A model generated the notes under the pieces. That model made no database searches. It worked only from the letters and a program-made list of their open reading frames with translations, and was not told the DNA's origin. Shown piece after piece: positions 36,271 to 48,632 of a stretch of 64,000 nucleotides of DNA (its first letter is position 1; each line of letters opens with the position of its first letter). The translations under genes were made by a program, and so were the position numbers. Source of the stretch: Gibbula magus (taxonomy: Eukaryota; Mollusca; Gastropoda; Trochida; Trochidae); NCBI GenBank assembly GCA_936450465.1, contig OW388297.1, positions 26,368,387-26,432,386 of the forward strand, read 5' to 3'.

Positions 36271-38210
36271 AAATCTCAGAGTTCTGAAAATTGTCTGTGC
36301 GTGATGGGAAGAACATGGTTAACAACTGTATAAAGTTTGGTTGATGTACCTTTGACGGTTTTTGAGAAATTTGACCGGACGGAAGGACGGACGGACTGGC
36401 AAATGAGAATTGTGATTAGATTTGACTTCGTATTCATCTCAGTGCAACGTTGTAAACAAATTATGTCAAAAGTACCTTCCAAGACATGTCTTATGAAAAT
36501 GCCATTTAGAAAATGTTAAATTAAAGGCGGTTATAAAGTAGTTTCTATCTATAGCATTAGAAATGATAGCAATATGAAGAATAATCGCTAAGGAGTTTCC
36601 TCTCACTGTAAATATTGAAATAAAAGGCAAAGTAAGTTCCAACAGTTGTGATATCATCATATTTTCCTTCTGCAACCACATGTTGCCAAGTCAAGGCTGT
36701 TATGTTTGATGAAAACGTGTATTTTGATGGTTTAAAAAATGTGGTTGGAGTTGCCTGCACAGACTGCAACCAAATTCAGAAATGACTCGGTTTCCATGTG
36801 AATTTATAATCTGCAACCAAATTAAAAGATTGCATGTGATATAATATCATGTTATAAATAATTACTTTAGCTATCAGGAACATTTTGAAGAGTTTGGTAA
36901 CATTCAATTTCTATATTATTATTAGACACCCCGTCATTGGAACTCTACTATTACTCCATAACAACCTGAAAAGAAGCTTCAAATTACCTTTATTAGATAC
37001 CGATTGCTTGGTTCGTTAAAATTAATGTTGAGAATCTCTACCTTCTCACATGCGTAATAAATGGATTCAATCAAAGCTTGCAAGGTTTGATAAGTAAACA
37101 CGGGAACAGGGAACAATGTAACTTCACAGATAGTGTTAGTTTAGGGGTGTTTATCATTTCCTGAACAGTAGTAATTATTTCTGAAAACTGTTTCTATCTG
37201 TTGGATAAGTAGAAATAGCGTTACCGGTATGTTATATATCTTTTCTCCAGTAGTTATATCTTTCATAAGGACAACGAATTGTCATAGAATATCATACATA
37301 ATACCATACAATATTATTATTTGTATTGTAAGATAACAGGTAAAACTTTGCATAAACCTCCAACTTCAAGAAGATACACTGTACAAAGGACTTGATAAAA
37401 CTCATTTAACGAATTGCCTTTCGATATATTGGAGGAAATATATAATTAGTCAAGCAATTTCTTTTCGTGAATTACCAAAGGAGGAAACCTTCTCAAAAGT
37501 TATTGTTTATTATTAAATTAGGTTGCCTGCAAATTGCCTATACTTCAATATAACATGACAAACGTGTTATTAGATTTTCCCTCGCGACATTAATTGAATG
37601 TTCCACAAATACACAATGGCATTATCACATCAGGATATGACACTGCCTATCTATCGCCATCAATAAATAAATTAATAATTATTGAAATTCGCTCTGTTCT
37701 ATTATTCATGCAAATTGCAGATTACTCATGTAAAAATGGTTTTGACTTCATGTTGACTTATTCTGGGTTGATGTTTTGCTTTTAATAAAGGTGCTTATCC
37801 ATCTATAAATTGGTTATAAATAATCAGTTCCGGGAGAGTAAAAAACAACAAGAACTGAAAACACAACACCTAAGGGAGGCAATTCAATCGGGTATAAATG
37901 AATGAATCGCTGAAATAAGCGGAAATATATTCAAAAGTCAAAAAGGACACAGAGCCATTTCATTCCAACGTGTTTCATTGGTATCATCGAAGAGTATATT
38001 ACAATGTCACAAAGTTCATGCAAATCAGTTTAATAACGTGTACCTAATCCTTTCTCTCGAATAAATATGTTGAAATCAAACGGAATACTCGTACCTCGCT
38101 CCTTTTCGATCTGACTATAGCTCGACAGCGGTTATGTCTCAGAACCTTTCACGCCAGCCAATCGGCGACGAAGCAACGGAATTCTCCGTAGGATTCGATA
38201 CAAAGGCTGG
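36271..38210. other. Intergenic, little recognised
   Basis: AT-rich. The segment at about 38090-38200 (containing CAGCCAATCGG-GACGA) has relatives near 40190 and 47600, an old dispersed repeat. Confidence 0.4.
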
Positions 38211-38363
38211 TTAAGGTGCGTTCTCACTGTACGATTTGTAGTTACAACGTGAGAACTTCCTAGTGGTATCAACTCATAAATTGAAAAATGCAAATCTCTG
38301 TTGATACAACGGGTTAATACTACAAGAAGTTGTTACAAATCGTACCGTGAGAACGGGCCTTTA
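38211..38363. mobile_element. Small TIR MITE, about 153 bp
   Basis: The left end TTAAGGTGCGTTCTCAC, then GTACGATTTGTA, is matched by an inverted right end ACAAATCGTAC, then GTGAGAACGGGCCTTTAG. The whole copy is little more than its TIRs. Confidence 0.8.
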
Positions 38364-39277
38364 GTGATTGTTTGAATGTGTAAAGATATGTTTGATCTGA
38401 TTTTAATGATACTTCACTACAACGGATATGTATTGTAGAAAATATATGTGGTTATTCACACTTATGCATTTGAAATATATCTGTTAAATTGATAGTTTGA
38501 TTAGATAAAGATACACCTTTGTTTGAAATATTAAACAATAAATGTAATATTCAATTACGTAAAATCTGATTTTATACATAAAATATATTCTTATATATGC
38601 AATATTATTACTCAAAAGCTTCTGTGTAGTCTGTTTTATATTATGGTATGAAAATGATTCTGCGCTCGGAAACAAAATGCATATTGCAGTAATTCTGTGT
38701 TGGGCTTGGTGTCCTTTTTGTGTGATTATAGATTATGATGGAGACAAATATTGTGTTTATGCCAAACTTATGTATTGTTTATGCCATCAGGTATACCATT
38801 TTATACGATTGACGTCAATGGTAGTATCTTTTCCGCCATTATTAGAACTTTTTCTTAACATTTATTTGAAATTGAAAACTTCGAGGTGGCAGTAATTGGC
38901 GAAAGGATACCCAAAACAGATACCATTACGTTATCTGAACGTGTGAATATGATTAATATGTAGCTTTACTTGACTGTTTTTACTCTCTAAATCATAATTG
39001 ATAAACTTGATGCTCGTTTTGCTTTTTCATCGGGTGTCCAACTTCAGAATAAAGGTCAGTAAAACATCCCATTCCTTGTTCTTAAGATCTCTTCGCCTAC
39101 GTGTGTTTCTTTGTGGAAATATCATGTCATTTGAGATGTATTTGGGGTATCGCAGCATGGCGAAAAGGAATACTATGATTTTGTTTTTTCACTTCGGAGT
39201 CGACTCTGATACTCATGTATTTGTAGCATCATCATTTCCTTCCTTTAATCAAATAGGTAAGATATGCGTTAAGTTTT
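38364..39277. other. Intergenic, nothing recognised
   Basis: No supportable feature. Confidence 0.4.
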
Positions 39278-39530
39278 AACGCCGCTTTCAAAAATATATT
39301 TCACGTATAGATAATATCACGGCTGCTAGTATTATTGCAGGGAGAAAGCCTGCAACGCCATGGTGGCTATGCATTGCGGTGAAACCTGCGATCACCATCT
39401 GGAACGAGCAAACCATGGGTGGTGCTGCGCTGATATTCAGTTTAGCATTGCACCCAAAACTTACTGCATGTAGAACAGTATTATAAATCAGACACAGTTG
39501 CCAATCTCTGTTGGTCCTGTAACTGGATTT
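39278..39530 (-). repeat. SINE body, 5'-truncated
   Basis: The minus-strand order matches the SINE at 48352-48632 without the tRNA-like head. It ends in GAAAGCGGCGTTAAAAC and contains GCAGG-TTTCACC, AGCATTGCACCC-type and GTTGCC blocks. It is truncated upstream like many retroposed copies. Confidence 0.75.
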
Positions 39531-42500
39531 CAAGTTGACAGCCTGCCATGCTTGGGCCCTTTCCTGTCACCTTCCAAGTGTCTTGCTCGCTCACCGTAAC
39601 CAAGTTATCGACAAAACACATGAACATTCATTGGAGATATGAGGTAGTGTTCTTGAGAACGAACTGATTGATGGGCAGTCGTTAACGGTTTTGTCTCAAC
39701 GTTCAAAGTGATGATTGATAGCACAGTCGTTAACGCTTTTGTCTCAACGTTCAAAGAAGTTCACTAGTGTCTCGTGAGACTATCGAATACGACGGAAGGG
39801 AAATGATGAATGTGTTTCTCTTGCCTTAACGACTGCTGGGCTCGCAGGATTTCAATCGAATCAAATAAGGTTTCTAGTGTACAGATAGTGGTTCAGCTCT
39901 ACACGTCTTTATGGCGTCATGATGCCTGTCTCGTTATTTATATTGTAAAACCTAAACTCTCCTCCATAGAATGTATTTGATAAGAAACAGGAATGTTACT
40001 ATGTTTAACTTCTTACTTAGTTCTACTTTGTGTATGTGGCAAGCATATCTTTGTACAATTACTACACAGGCAACAGTGGGATACTTTAGTTTTATATTTA
40101 ATTAGAAACTGAGATATTACCTGGCAATCGTACCTCACCACTCTGAGATCTTACGTGTCATGTCGTTTCCTTTTCACTCCAGCCAATCAGTGACGAGGTA
40201 AGGAAATCATCTGAACGTGACAATATGAATAGTATACGGGCCTGTTTAAGGTTGTATTTAGTGAAAGTGAAGGTCACGAAAATGGCAATAAACATGTTAT
40301 AAGATCTTAAAGAAGCGAAGTACGAGCAAAAGAGTGATACGTAAGATATGGTTTTAATGAGACTGAGACTAGGGGTGAGTTACACTTCGACTCATTTCCT
40401 GACACATGTAAACTAATTTGCAAAAGAAATGTCCCATACAAAAAAGCAACATATTTCAACCAATGGGTGAGTGATACATGTACATACAACTAAAACAGAG
40501 TTACATCCAGAAGCCAACAAAACTAAGTTTGAAATTTCAAAACATTACCTGTTCATATTTCTGAGAAACACACGTTTCAGGAAACCGTCGTTCTCGATCG
40601 TCCTTAACTAAACAAGATAGGGGAGTCACTTACATCGACATCTAATACTAACATAATATCCATTTTTTCATAAAAGTGTACCTTAAATATCAAACATTAT
40701 GTCAAGAAAACCAAGTGTGTTTAAACGGATATGATAATAAAAGTATCATGCTCTGATGTATATGACATTGCGTGTACGTATTTATTTAACATGTGTCTAT
40801 CGAAAACATTCAATATCTACTTTCTCCGAAAGCAGTATTTTGTGTTACACTCTCTTGAAATGTGTGGACGTTTCTTTTTTACGTGAGTATATAAATGCCA
40901 TTTCGATAACGAACAAATGCAACGCTATTATACTAGCTTCCCATTTACATCAAAATAAAATGTCCATATTTCACCTTTGTGTGTAACATAATGAATGCAT
41001 ATTGCATTGTTGTATTATTTATGTTAATAGTTTTTAAATCACTTGACCATTTCAATAATATATGACGTTTTAAAACGAAAGGGGTTTTATCGCGTTTCAT
41101 TTCCTTCCTTTCCGAACCTCTCTCCCAGTGCTAAGAGAAAGATACTCTTAAGAAACTTGCATTAAAGGGCACGTTTTCTTATGGAAATAAAGAGATCTCA
41201 CGAAATGGAAAATAAATGTTACCAGTTGCAAAACAATTCTCCCCAATCAATAAATAGAGTTCTAAAACATATGGTTATGGATCGGTTTATTGACGCGGTT
41301 CAATTTCCCATCCTCGAATTATTTAATGGTGTTCACGCTAAAATGGCACCAAGCAGTTTTCGTTGTATACATGACACAGTTTTCTACTACGGATAATCGG
41401 GTATTACATTGTGTTTTTACTATTTTTACAACTTTTTGATAATAAAACCTATTCATTGGTATAATCTCCACAAAGAAACAACTTATCTATAATTTATAGA
41501 CAGGTCACCAATGTCTTGTTATATCAGTTCAAACGCATATGAGTTGCCACGGAGTTGCTGAAACCGATATTTCGTTGCTGTTGGGCGTCATAAAACATGA
41601 AAGTCAAATTTCATTCTTCTATCTCGCATTATTAATATGATTCGAAAACGACGATTTTTAAATAAAAAAAATTTCAGAAACATGAACAAATATTATTTTT
41701 AGAAATGTTTAAATAAGCAAGGACGGTTTCATCACTCGTGAATTATAATATATTCATTTTTGTTGGTAACATTTCATTGGACGCCAGTTCATTTCATGTT
41801 TTATTCTCTCACCTACCACTTTAGCATATTGCTTGTCCAAAAAACATAAACTTTAGGATAAAATCTCAAATTCAGTTAATATAGAAATATTTGACATCAA
41901 TATTAATTCTAAGAAGTTTTGCCATTGTCTATACGATGGTCATTTACACATATTCACATGGTAGTTATTGAAACGAATACTTCACCAATATAATAGAATG
42001 CGCTTCAGGAAACTACGGAATATACAAGGGTCTCACAAGTCCCGTACACCCTGTCAAAACGCCTTGTGACTAATATTTACCGAGGGATACGTAAGATTTT
42101 ACGGACGCTTTGAAGAAAATTTTATCTGTTGTGGAAACTCGATTGTGCAACAAGATTCTGTTTATGGAGACAAGCTATCTATAGCTTTATGATAATGGCT
42201 TTGTAAAAGCATAGGCACAATAGCACACCCAAAATAGACGGTCACTGCCAACCTGTAGCCAGCGAGCAAGCAACATTCTCTCCCCACAGAGGTTACTCAA
42301 GTCATTTCTTCCTATCTAACCTGTATTGAACTCCTTTTTTCGTTCGAGCGAAAAAGAATCCTGATCGATTGCAGTCCAATGTAGTCACGGTACAGTCTGT
42401 TTCTGCATTCGTTGTGTTTTCGAAAATGGATTTGAATTTCTATCAGCATAATGTAAGAAGAGATTTGATTAGATAAACTTGAGGCCGACTATTGCATTTA

Positions 42501-42744
42501 TTTCATAACTAGAGCGTTATGGGGATTTTCGGATACAAACGTTACTTGGAGAAGTAATTTCTTGGAAAGAATGGGTAAACTATCAAAGCAGTTTTTAAAT
42601 CAAAATAAGCACGTATTTCGTTGGTAAAATTAAAGTATACAAAGCTCATGATTTAAGTCAATGTCGCATTAAAAACGCTATAGGCCAACCCATATATATT
42701 GGAACACTGTCTTTCTGTATGAGTTTGACTAGAAAGATGTTTTT
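39531..42744. other. Intergenic with small repeats
   Basis: A direct duplication of about 48 bp at 39673-39760 contains CAGTCGTTAACG then TTTTGTCTCAACGTTCAAAG. About 40130-40330 has relatives at 38090 and 47550. About 42270-42330 pairs with 31945. No gene found. Confidence 0.45.
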
Positions 42745-43625
42745 GATTGAAAACATATTTTATTCATTTAAGAAATGGATTGGGCACAAGTTGTGAAACT
42801 TATAGAAGCCCTCTCCACGTAATCAACAACTATTTGACAAGGCTAAAATACATAACACAATATATGCAGAAGAGAGTAAGAAATCTACAATTGACGAAGT
42901 GGGTAAACGTGTAATATACAAGGCAACACACAATTGGAAATGTTATTCTTATGACAAAATGCACTTTGAATATGGTAAATACGTACATTAGTATTAATGT
43001 ATTAATTGAACCGTTGACTCTTTCCAATGAATTTATGAACATGGTGAAATATGTTTTCATTGACTGTTTGTGGAAGATTTGGATTTCCTTACAGGATTGT
43101 ATTAAGATCAAATTCTGCCTTTAAATTATAAAATCTTTGCTTTAATTCTAAACGGAGATCAGCATGCCTTGGACATCTCAAGAAGAAATGACAAACATCT
43201 TCAACTAAAGCACCACAAATGCAAGATTTACTTTCAGATAAATTGACACGATACAGATCACCGTTTAGGGAACTACAAGAATTTCTTAACTTACTGTGTA
43301 TAATGTTCATCTTCCTATCGCCGAATAGAAAATATTTTGGGATTTTACATTCTTTTTCAGATAATTTTGTTTTAAATGACGATAATGAATTTGAACATCT
43401 TATTTTCGAGGAAAGAGTATTCCATTGATAAGCTCATTCTTAAATAAAAGACTTTTGCAGGACTGCCGTTCGAAATTTTAGAATAGATAAATTTGATTTG
43501 TTACGCAAGTTGTAATGAGAAATAGTTTCAGTGACTGGTGGAAGTAAATTAATTAGATAATCTGGAGCTTGTATATTAATAATCTTGTAATAATCTTGTA
43601 AAAAGTACAAAGTTTCTTATTTCCA
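42745..43625 (-). pseudogene. LINE 3' end, ORF2 C-terminal remnant
   Basis: Minus strand. An open frame at 43089-43310 encodes a LINE C-terminal zinc segment, SCICGALVEDVCHFFLRCP, followed by DLRLELKQRF. It continues into a 3' UTR that ends AATAAAATATGTTTTCAATC. The 3' half is collinear with 59775-60540 (shared TGGGCACAAGTT, ACTTATAGAAGCC and GTACAAAGTTTCTTATTT blocks on the plus strand). It is a dead 5'-truncated copy of a LINE lineage distinct from the two larger elements. Confidence 0.75.
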
Positions 43626-44027
43626 CTCGAAAGATGTATTCAGCTATTGGTGGAAATGCTTAAATGGAGAAAGCTCTTTAACTTTCAATACAAATTAATA
43701 AAAAGAAATATGAAGAAAACGAATGAAGTTAGCTGTAGGTTGTAAAACTTGGCTATATATTCTTGGCTAGATATATCACACGTTTACAATCAATGAATGT
43801 CCAGTTGTTCAAAACTTTTGGATTAAAATCGACAATTTGTTTAATGAATTAAAACCTCCATAACAAGATATACCCTTTGAAGCATTTCTAACATTACTAA
43901 CTTATTACAGCGAAAGGTTCTTTGCAAGTTAAGATAATATGTTTAATCGTTATCTACTTTACTAAAAACAAATATTTATCGTCTAACATTGTAACGAAGC
44001 GTTCATAAAATACTTCTTGCTCTTTGC
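43626..44027. other. Intergenic, nothing recognised
   Basis: No supportable feature. Confidence 0.4.
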
Positions 44028-44874
44028 TTAAAGAGCCATCACGGATGTTAGTGTTTCAAATTTTTGGAAAATATACTTATAACGTCATTCGCCAGAGAAA
44101 TCTTTTATCTACAACATGGCACTGTTAAATAATTTTCATATCACGACAATGTTTTGCAATTTGGTTTCAAAGAGAAGTATCACTTCGACTAGCGCGCGCT
44201 ACGGGTATCTGACGTATATAAACAGAGTCCCCTTTTTTGCGTTATACGTACTACACAAACAGCAAGCGCTTCCGAAGCGTGAAGGCTCGTCTCTAGCGCA
44301 AGTCGCCATAACAACCCATGTGCTACACGTGCTGCTCGTGTCTCTCTTGCAAAGTACCCTTGTCACACATTACTGAATGTGACGATTGCTTTACAGACAA
44401 TGTTTCTAAATGTCCTGAGAATATACAAATTATTTCCCGTTTAATGTTCTTTTTATTGAGATAAGACCAGCAAATTATGACAAATTTTTACTCTCATTAA
44501 TTATAAAATTCAAGAAAAATACCTAGTTGGGTAAAACAATTATTCCAATATCTGTAGCAAATACATAATTAAATGAAATGGTAAATGAATAACCGTCAAA
44601 AAATTATATATTTCGATTTCTTTCATTGCTCATATTTTTTGTTATTCTTTCGTGTCTTTGTTTACTGTGTGTGAGCTAGACCATAATGCTTTGCGCTTGA
44701 AAATAATAGACTGGATCTATATTTAGACTGGAAAACACCTTTACTAATTAATGCAATTTCTCGGCTTATTTTAAGTTGGAAAAATTAGGGAAAAATTAAG
44801 TGTATTTATTTCACGGAGATAGATTTTTGGAATTTTTTTTTATATTTTCATCAACATCCGTGATGGCTCTTTAA
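44028..44874. mobile_element. TTAA TIR element, 847 bp (family 3)
   Basis: The left end TTAAAGAGCCATCACGGATG and the right end CATCCGTGATGGCTCTTTAA are exact inverses, with TTAA at both borders. The interior includes an unusually GC- and CpG-rich island at about 44190-44370 with a TATATAAACAGAG box; a plus-strand frame of 86 codons over it is unlike any protein I know. No transposase is seen. Confidence 0.85.
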
Positions 44875-45192
44875 GTTGACATGTTCTTATACAAGCTACT
44901 ACTGGTCAGCCTTCGTGAGTATAATATATGTACTATACGTGCTTCATTTTTACGTGAACTGCCTAAATTGTACTTCATATCATGTTTGTCATCGACATGC
45001 ATGTTAAAATGTATTTTTAGATGTGAATAAATAGTTTTCAACATCGCATTCACTGGACAAAACTTTGCAACATATTCTAAAAGCAATAAAAACAGAATCG
45101 ATGACAACCGAATTAAAAGCTCTTGCCTTTACAGACCATTGTCACTAAAGTCATTACTTCAAAGAGCAGCAACTTCACACTATATGTATGAT

Positions 45193-46340
45193 GTGAGTTA
45201 TATGAGTTATACAAGTTATACAAGTTATACAAGTTAAACAAGTTATACAAGTTAAAAGTGTTATACAAGTTTTACAAGTTATACGAGCTATACGGGCTAT
45301 ACGAGCTATACGAGCTATACGAGTTATACGAGCTATACGAGGTATACATGCTATACGAGTTATACGAGTTATACGGGCTATACGAGTTATACGAGCTATA
45401 CGAGGTATACATGCTATACGAGTTATACGAGTTATACGAGCTATACGAGTTACACGAGCTTTACGAGTTATACGGGCTATACGAGCTAAACGAGTTATAC
45501 GAGCTATACGAGCTATACGAGTTATCCGAGTTATAAGAGCTATACGAGCTATACGAGTTATCCGAGTTATAAGAGCTACACGAGCTATACGAGCTATACG
45601 AGCTTTACGAGTTATAAGAGCTATACGAGCTATACGAACTATACGAGCTATACGAGTTATACGAGTTATAAGAGCTATACGGGCTATACGAGCTATACGA
45701 GTTATACATGCTGTACGAGTTATACGAGCTATACGAGTTATACGAGCTATACGAGTTATACGAGCTATACGAGCTATACGAGCTATACGAGCTATATGAG
45801 TTATACGAGCTAAACGAGTTATACGAGCTATACGAGCTATACGAGTTACACGAGCTATACGAGTTATACGAGTTATACGAGCTATATGAGTTATACGAGC
45901 TAAACGAGTTATACGAGCTATACGAGCTATACGAGCTATACGAGTTACACGAGCTATACGAGCTATACGAGTTATACGAGCTATACGAGTTATACGAGCT
46001 ATACGAGTTATACGAGCTATGCGAGCTATACGAGTTATAAGAGCTATACGAGCTATACGAGTTATACGAACTATACGAGTTATAAGAGCTATACGAGCTA
46101 TACGAGCTATACGAGTTATACGAGCTATACGAGTTATACGAGCTATGCGAGCTATACGAGCTATACGAGCTATACGAGTTATACGAGCTATACAAGTTAT
46201 ACGAGCTATACGAGCTATACGAGTTATACGAGCTATACGAGTTATACGAGCTATACGAGTTATAAGAGCTATACGAGTTATACGAGTTTTATGAGCTATA
46301 CGAGCTGTTCGAGTTATACGAGCTGTTCGAGTTATACGAG
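45193..46340. repeat. Minisatellite, 9-bp unit TATACGAGY
   Basis: About 127 units of TATACGAGC or TATACGAGT, with occasional variants (TATAAGAGC, TACACGAGC, TAAACGAGT, TATACATGC). The first about 60 bp are degenerate (TATACAAGT). Because the period is a multiple of three, five of the six frames stay open and give artificial YEL, IRA/IRV and SYS/SYN repeats. I do not regard these as genes. Confidence 0.97.
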
Positions 46341-46684
46341 TTTCTCAAATCTCTAGCATTTCCCAGTAAAACCGTATTTAGATAAGCAATCTGTTTCAAC
46401 ATATGAGTAGACGATTGAGTTGTGATGTAGAAAACGTTTCTACATACACCGATTAGCGGTAAGTTGCACCGAAGTATTAGTCAATTATTGCATAACCATG
46501 TCCAAAGAGTGTAAAAACTGTGCGGTTGTGCCTTGAAGGTGTGATGGGAGCGTAGTTTCACCATTCCAGATGACAAGTCTAGGATGTGTTACTTTATCAA
46601 CTCATGTTGATATATTTGACATCAGAAGACACTTCGGAAGACTTTAGAATGGTATACGCTAATTAGAAATCGATGTCATCGTCT
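46341..46684. other. Intergenic, nothing recognised
   Basis: No supportable feature. Confidence 0.4.
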
Positions 46685-47507
46685 TTAAAGGCGCTGTAGC
46701 ACGTTTTTTGCACATTATGTTTTGTCAAATTTGCCATTTATTATTAAACTTTGTACAATATATTGCTACGTTAATGCGTAAAACAACTCATTACACGGCT
46801 CGATAAGCCGTATCCATAGAAAACGGTTAAACTTATTCGAAAAAAATGGTGCGACGTATAAAGCGACAGTGGTGTGGAACTTTTAAGTGTGAGAGGTAGA
46901 TTTGTACGTCTCATGAGCATTTGAGAGTTATGACAGCAAGAGTTATTTGATTTAATGTGAACACATTAGATGGGCCATTTTCAGGAGTATGATGTAGCCA
47001 TTAGTAACACGTACACCCCTTGGGAAGTTATTTCATTTGTTTGAGTTGCAGGTTATATGCCATAACCACCATGGTCGGTTATGAGATATTCAACCTACGG
47101 AAACAGATGGACTTGGAAAATTTTGGAAATAAGAAATGAACATTTTGTAAGTAACGAAAGTGGGGTTCGAACCCTGGACCTCTATACCGTCGAGCAGCGC
47201 TTTTACCAATGTAGCTACCGAATATCCACACCGATGAGTGTTCATTCTTTTGTGTCTTGGCTGTATTTCTATATTTTCGAGTATTATATATACATATGTA
47301 TGTATGGGTACCAATTTATGTCTAATTTGTGTATGGAATGAATGATTAAGTTTGAAACCTTCCTTTCGAGTCAGTCATGTGTGTATTGGGAATATTTCAC
47401 TGATGTATTTTGATCATGTCGTATAAATCAACAAAATACTCCTTAAAAATGCATATATAGAATATAGAATATATAGAAGTGGGGAAATAGTGCTACAGCG
47501 CCTTTAA
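46685..47507. mobile_element. TTAA MITE family 2 with nested insertion
   Basis: Ends TTAAAGGCGCTGTAGCACG and GTGCTACAGCGCCTTTAA form a near-exact inverted pair with TTAA borders. At 823 bp it is about 460 bp longer than its 362-368-bp relatives, and a tRNA-like SINE segment lies inside, which probably accounts for the extra length. Confidence 0.85.
47155..47235 (-). repeat. tRNA-like SINE head or tRNA pseudogene
   Basis: On the minus strand, an A-box-like TAGCTACATTGGTAAAAGCG is followed 30-35 nt later by a T-arm with B box, GGTTCGAACCCC. The acceptor stem does not pair well and there is no clear tRNA end, so it is a retroposed or decayed tRNA-like sequence. Confidence 0.5.
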
Positions 47508-48351
47508 TGGTTGTAATGCTCCAGTCATACCCAGTCTCACTAAAGTCAGACCTAACGCTCGCTATAGTTAAGAGAGATGTCTTAGGTTCATTCACTTCAG
47601 CCAATCACTAACGAGGCAAGAAATAGAAAGAACAAGTCTATATTGATACGGGCCTGTGATTGGTTGAAGTTATTTGTACGCAATATCAAATATTATGAAA
47701 AATATCGCAAGCGTTAGAGGATTGCGTAAGTCTTAGCACTAAGATATCTTCGAAAAAAAGGTCCTGACATTTAAAAATATGTGCCTTGCCAACGTTGCAC
47801 AAGTATATTAAGGTAGCGAGATACGAATGTCAGGTAAATCTGATTTTAATGAGATTGCTATGCCCTGAGAGACCGATGCTATGGAAACCAACGCGTTGTT
47901 AGGACGAGGTCTAAAGGTTAATAACAGGTTGTTTGAGATCGTAACACAAGTCAATCGATAAACAAGTACAACAGTACGGAAAAGTATAATAGCATTATAA
48001 CCCAGTGTCGTGTTCGCCTCTTTAAACGCAGTTACTGCGTGTTTTACAACTGACCTCGTTGTAACATGTGGATGGGAAGATTGTGACACATACAGACAGA
48101 TTTAATATAAAATACATTAATACAATTAAATTGAATAATAGAGTGTTGAAATTGATCATGTTGATCATTAGAAACTGTAATATATTACCATTTTATTTTC
48201 ATCTCCTGTTCAGTTGACTCGACAATCACTTAGTTATTATTGCTCCTTCACTATTGCACTAACGCATTATTTCCTTTGCAGTGGTGTGTTCTTGTTAACT
48301 CTCAAAGGAATACCCTGGGACTCCAGTTCACCTGTGTTTTTCTCAAGCATG
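47508..48351. other. Intergenic, little recognised
   Basis: About 47530-47700 is a copy of the dispersed repeat also at 38090 and 40190 (CAGCCAATCACTAACGAGGC here). No gene found. Confidence 0.4.
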
Positions 48352-48632
48352 TGAGGTGAGGTGGGTGAGATTGGGTTTAACGCCGCTTTCAAGAGTATTT
48401 CACTTATATCGCGGCTGCTAGTATTATGGCAGGGTGAAACCTGCGAGCATCGGCTGGAACTAGCGAACCATTGGTGATACTACGCTGAGATTCAGTGTAG
48501 CATTGCACTCAAACCTTACTGCGTGTAGAACAGTTCTCTACTGCAGACAAAGTTGCCGTGCCCCTGGCGGGATTCGAATCCCTGACCTCTTGATCCGAAG
48601 CCGAACGCGCTAACCACTGCGCTATCCCGCCC
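48352..48632 (-). repeat. tRNA-derived SINE, full length
   Basis: The minus strand starts with a tRNA-Arg(TCG)-like head. It has A box TAGCGCAGTGG (plus 48615-48625), an anticodon loop CTTCGGA, and B box GATTCGAATCC (near plus 48570-48581). The head lacks a proper acceptor stem end and runs straight into a body of about 200 bp that ends GAAAGCGGCGTTAAACCC plus a short ACCTC repeat tail. The head and body define a SINE, which would be transcribed by RNA polymerase III and mobilised by a LINE. Truncated relatives are at 39278-39530, 56093-56215 and probably 25917-26043. Confidence 0.85.

Noticed and set aside
39288..39533. An 81-codon minus-strand frame
   Set aside because: It is a reading of a SINE body also present elsewhere in the window.
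45193..46340. Repeat proteins of YEL, SYS/SYN or IRA/IRV type of up to 196 residues, or a CRISPR array
   Set aside because: They are frames of a 9-bp minisatellite with no start context, splice sites or unique spacers.
48566..48632. A functional tRNA-Arg gene
   Set aside because: The acceptor stem is incomplete, the anticodon stem has a mismatch, and the sequence continues into a SINE body.
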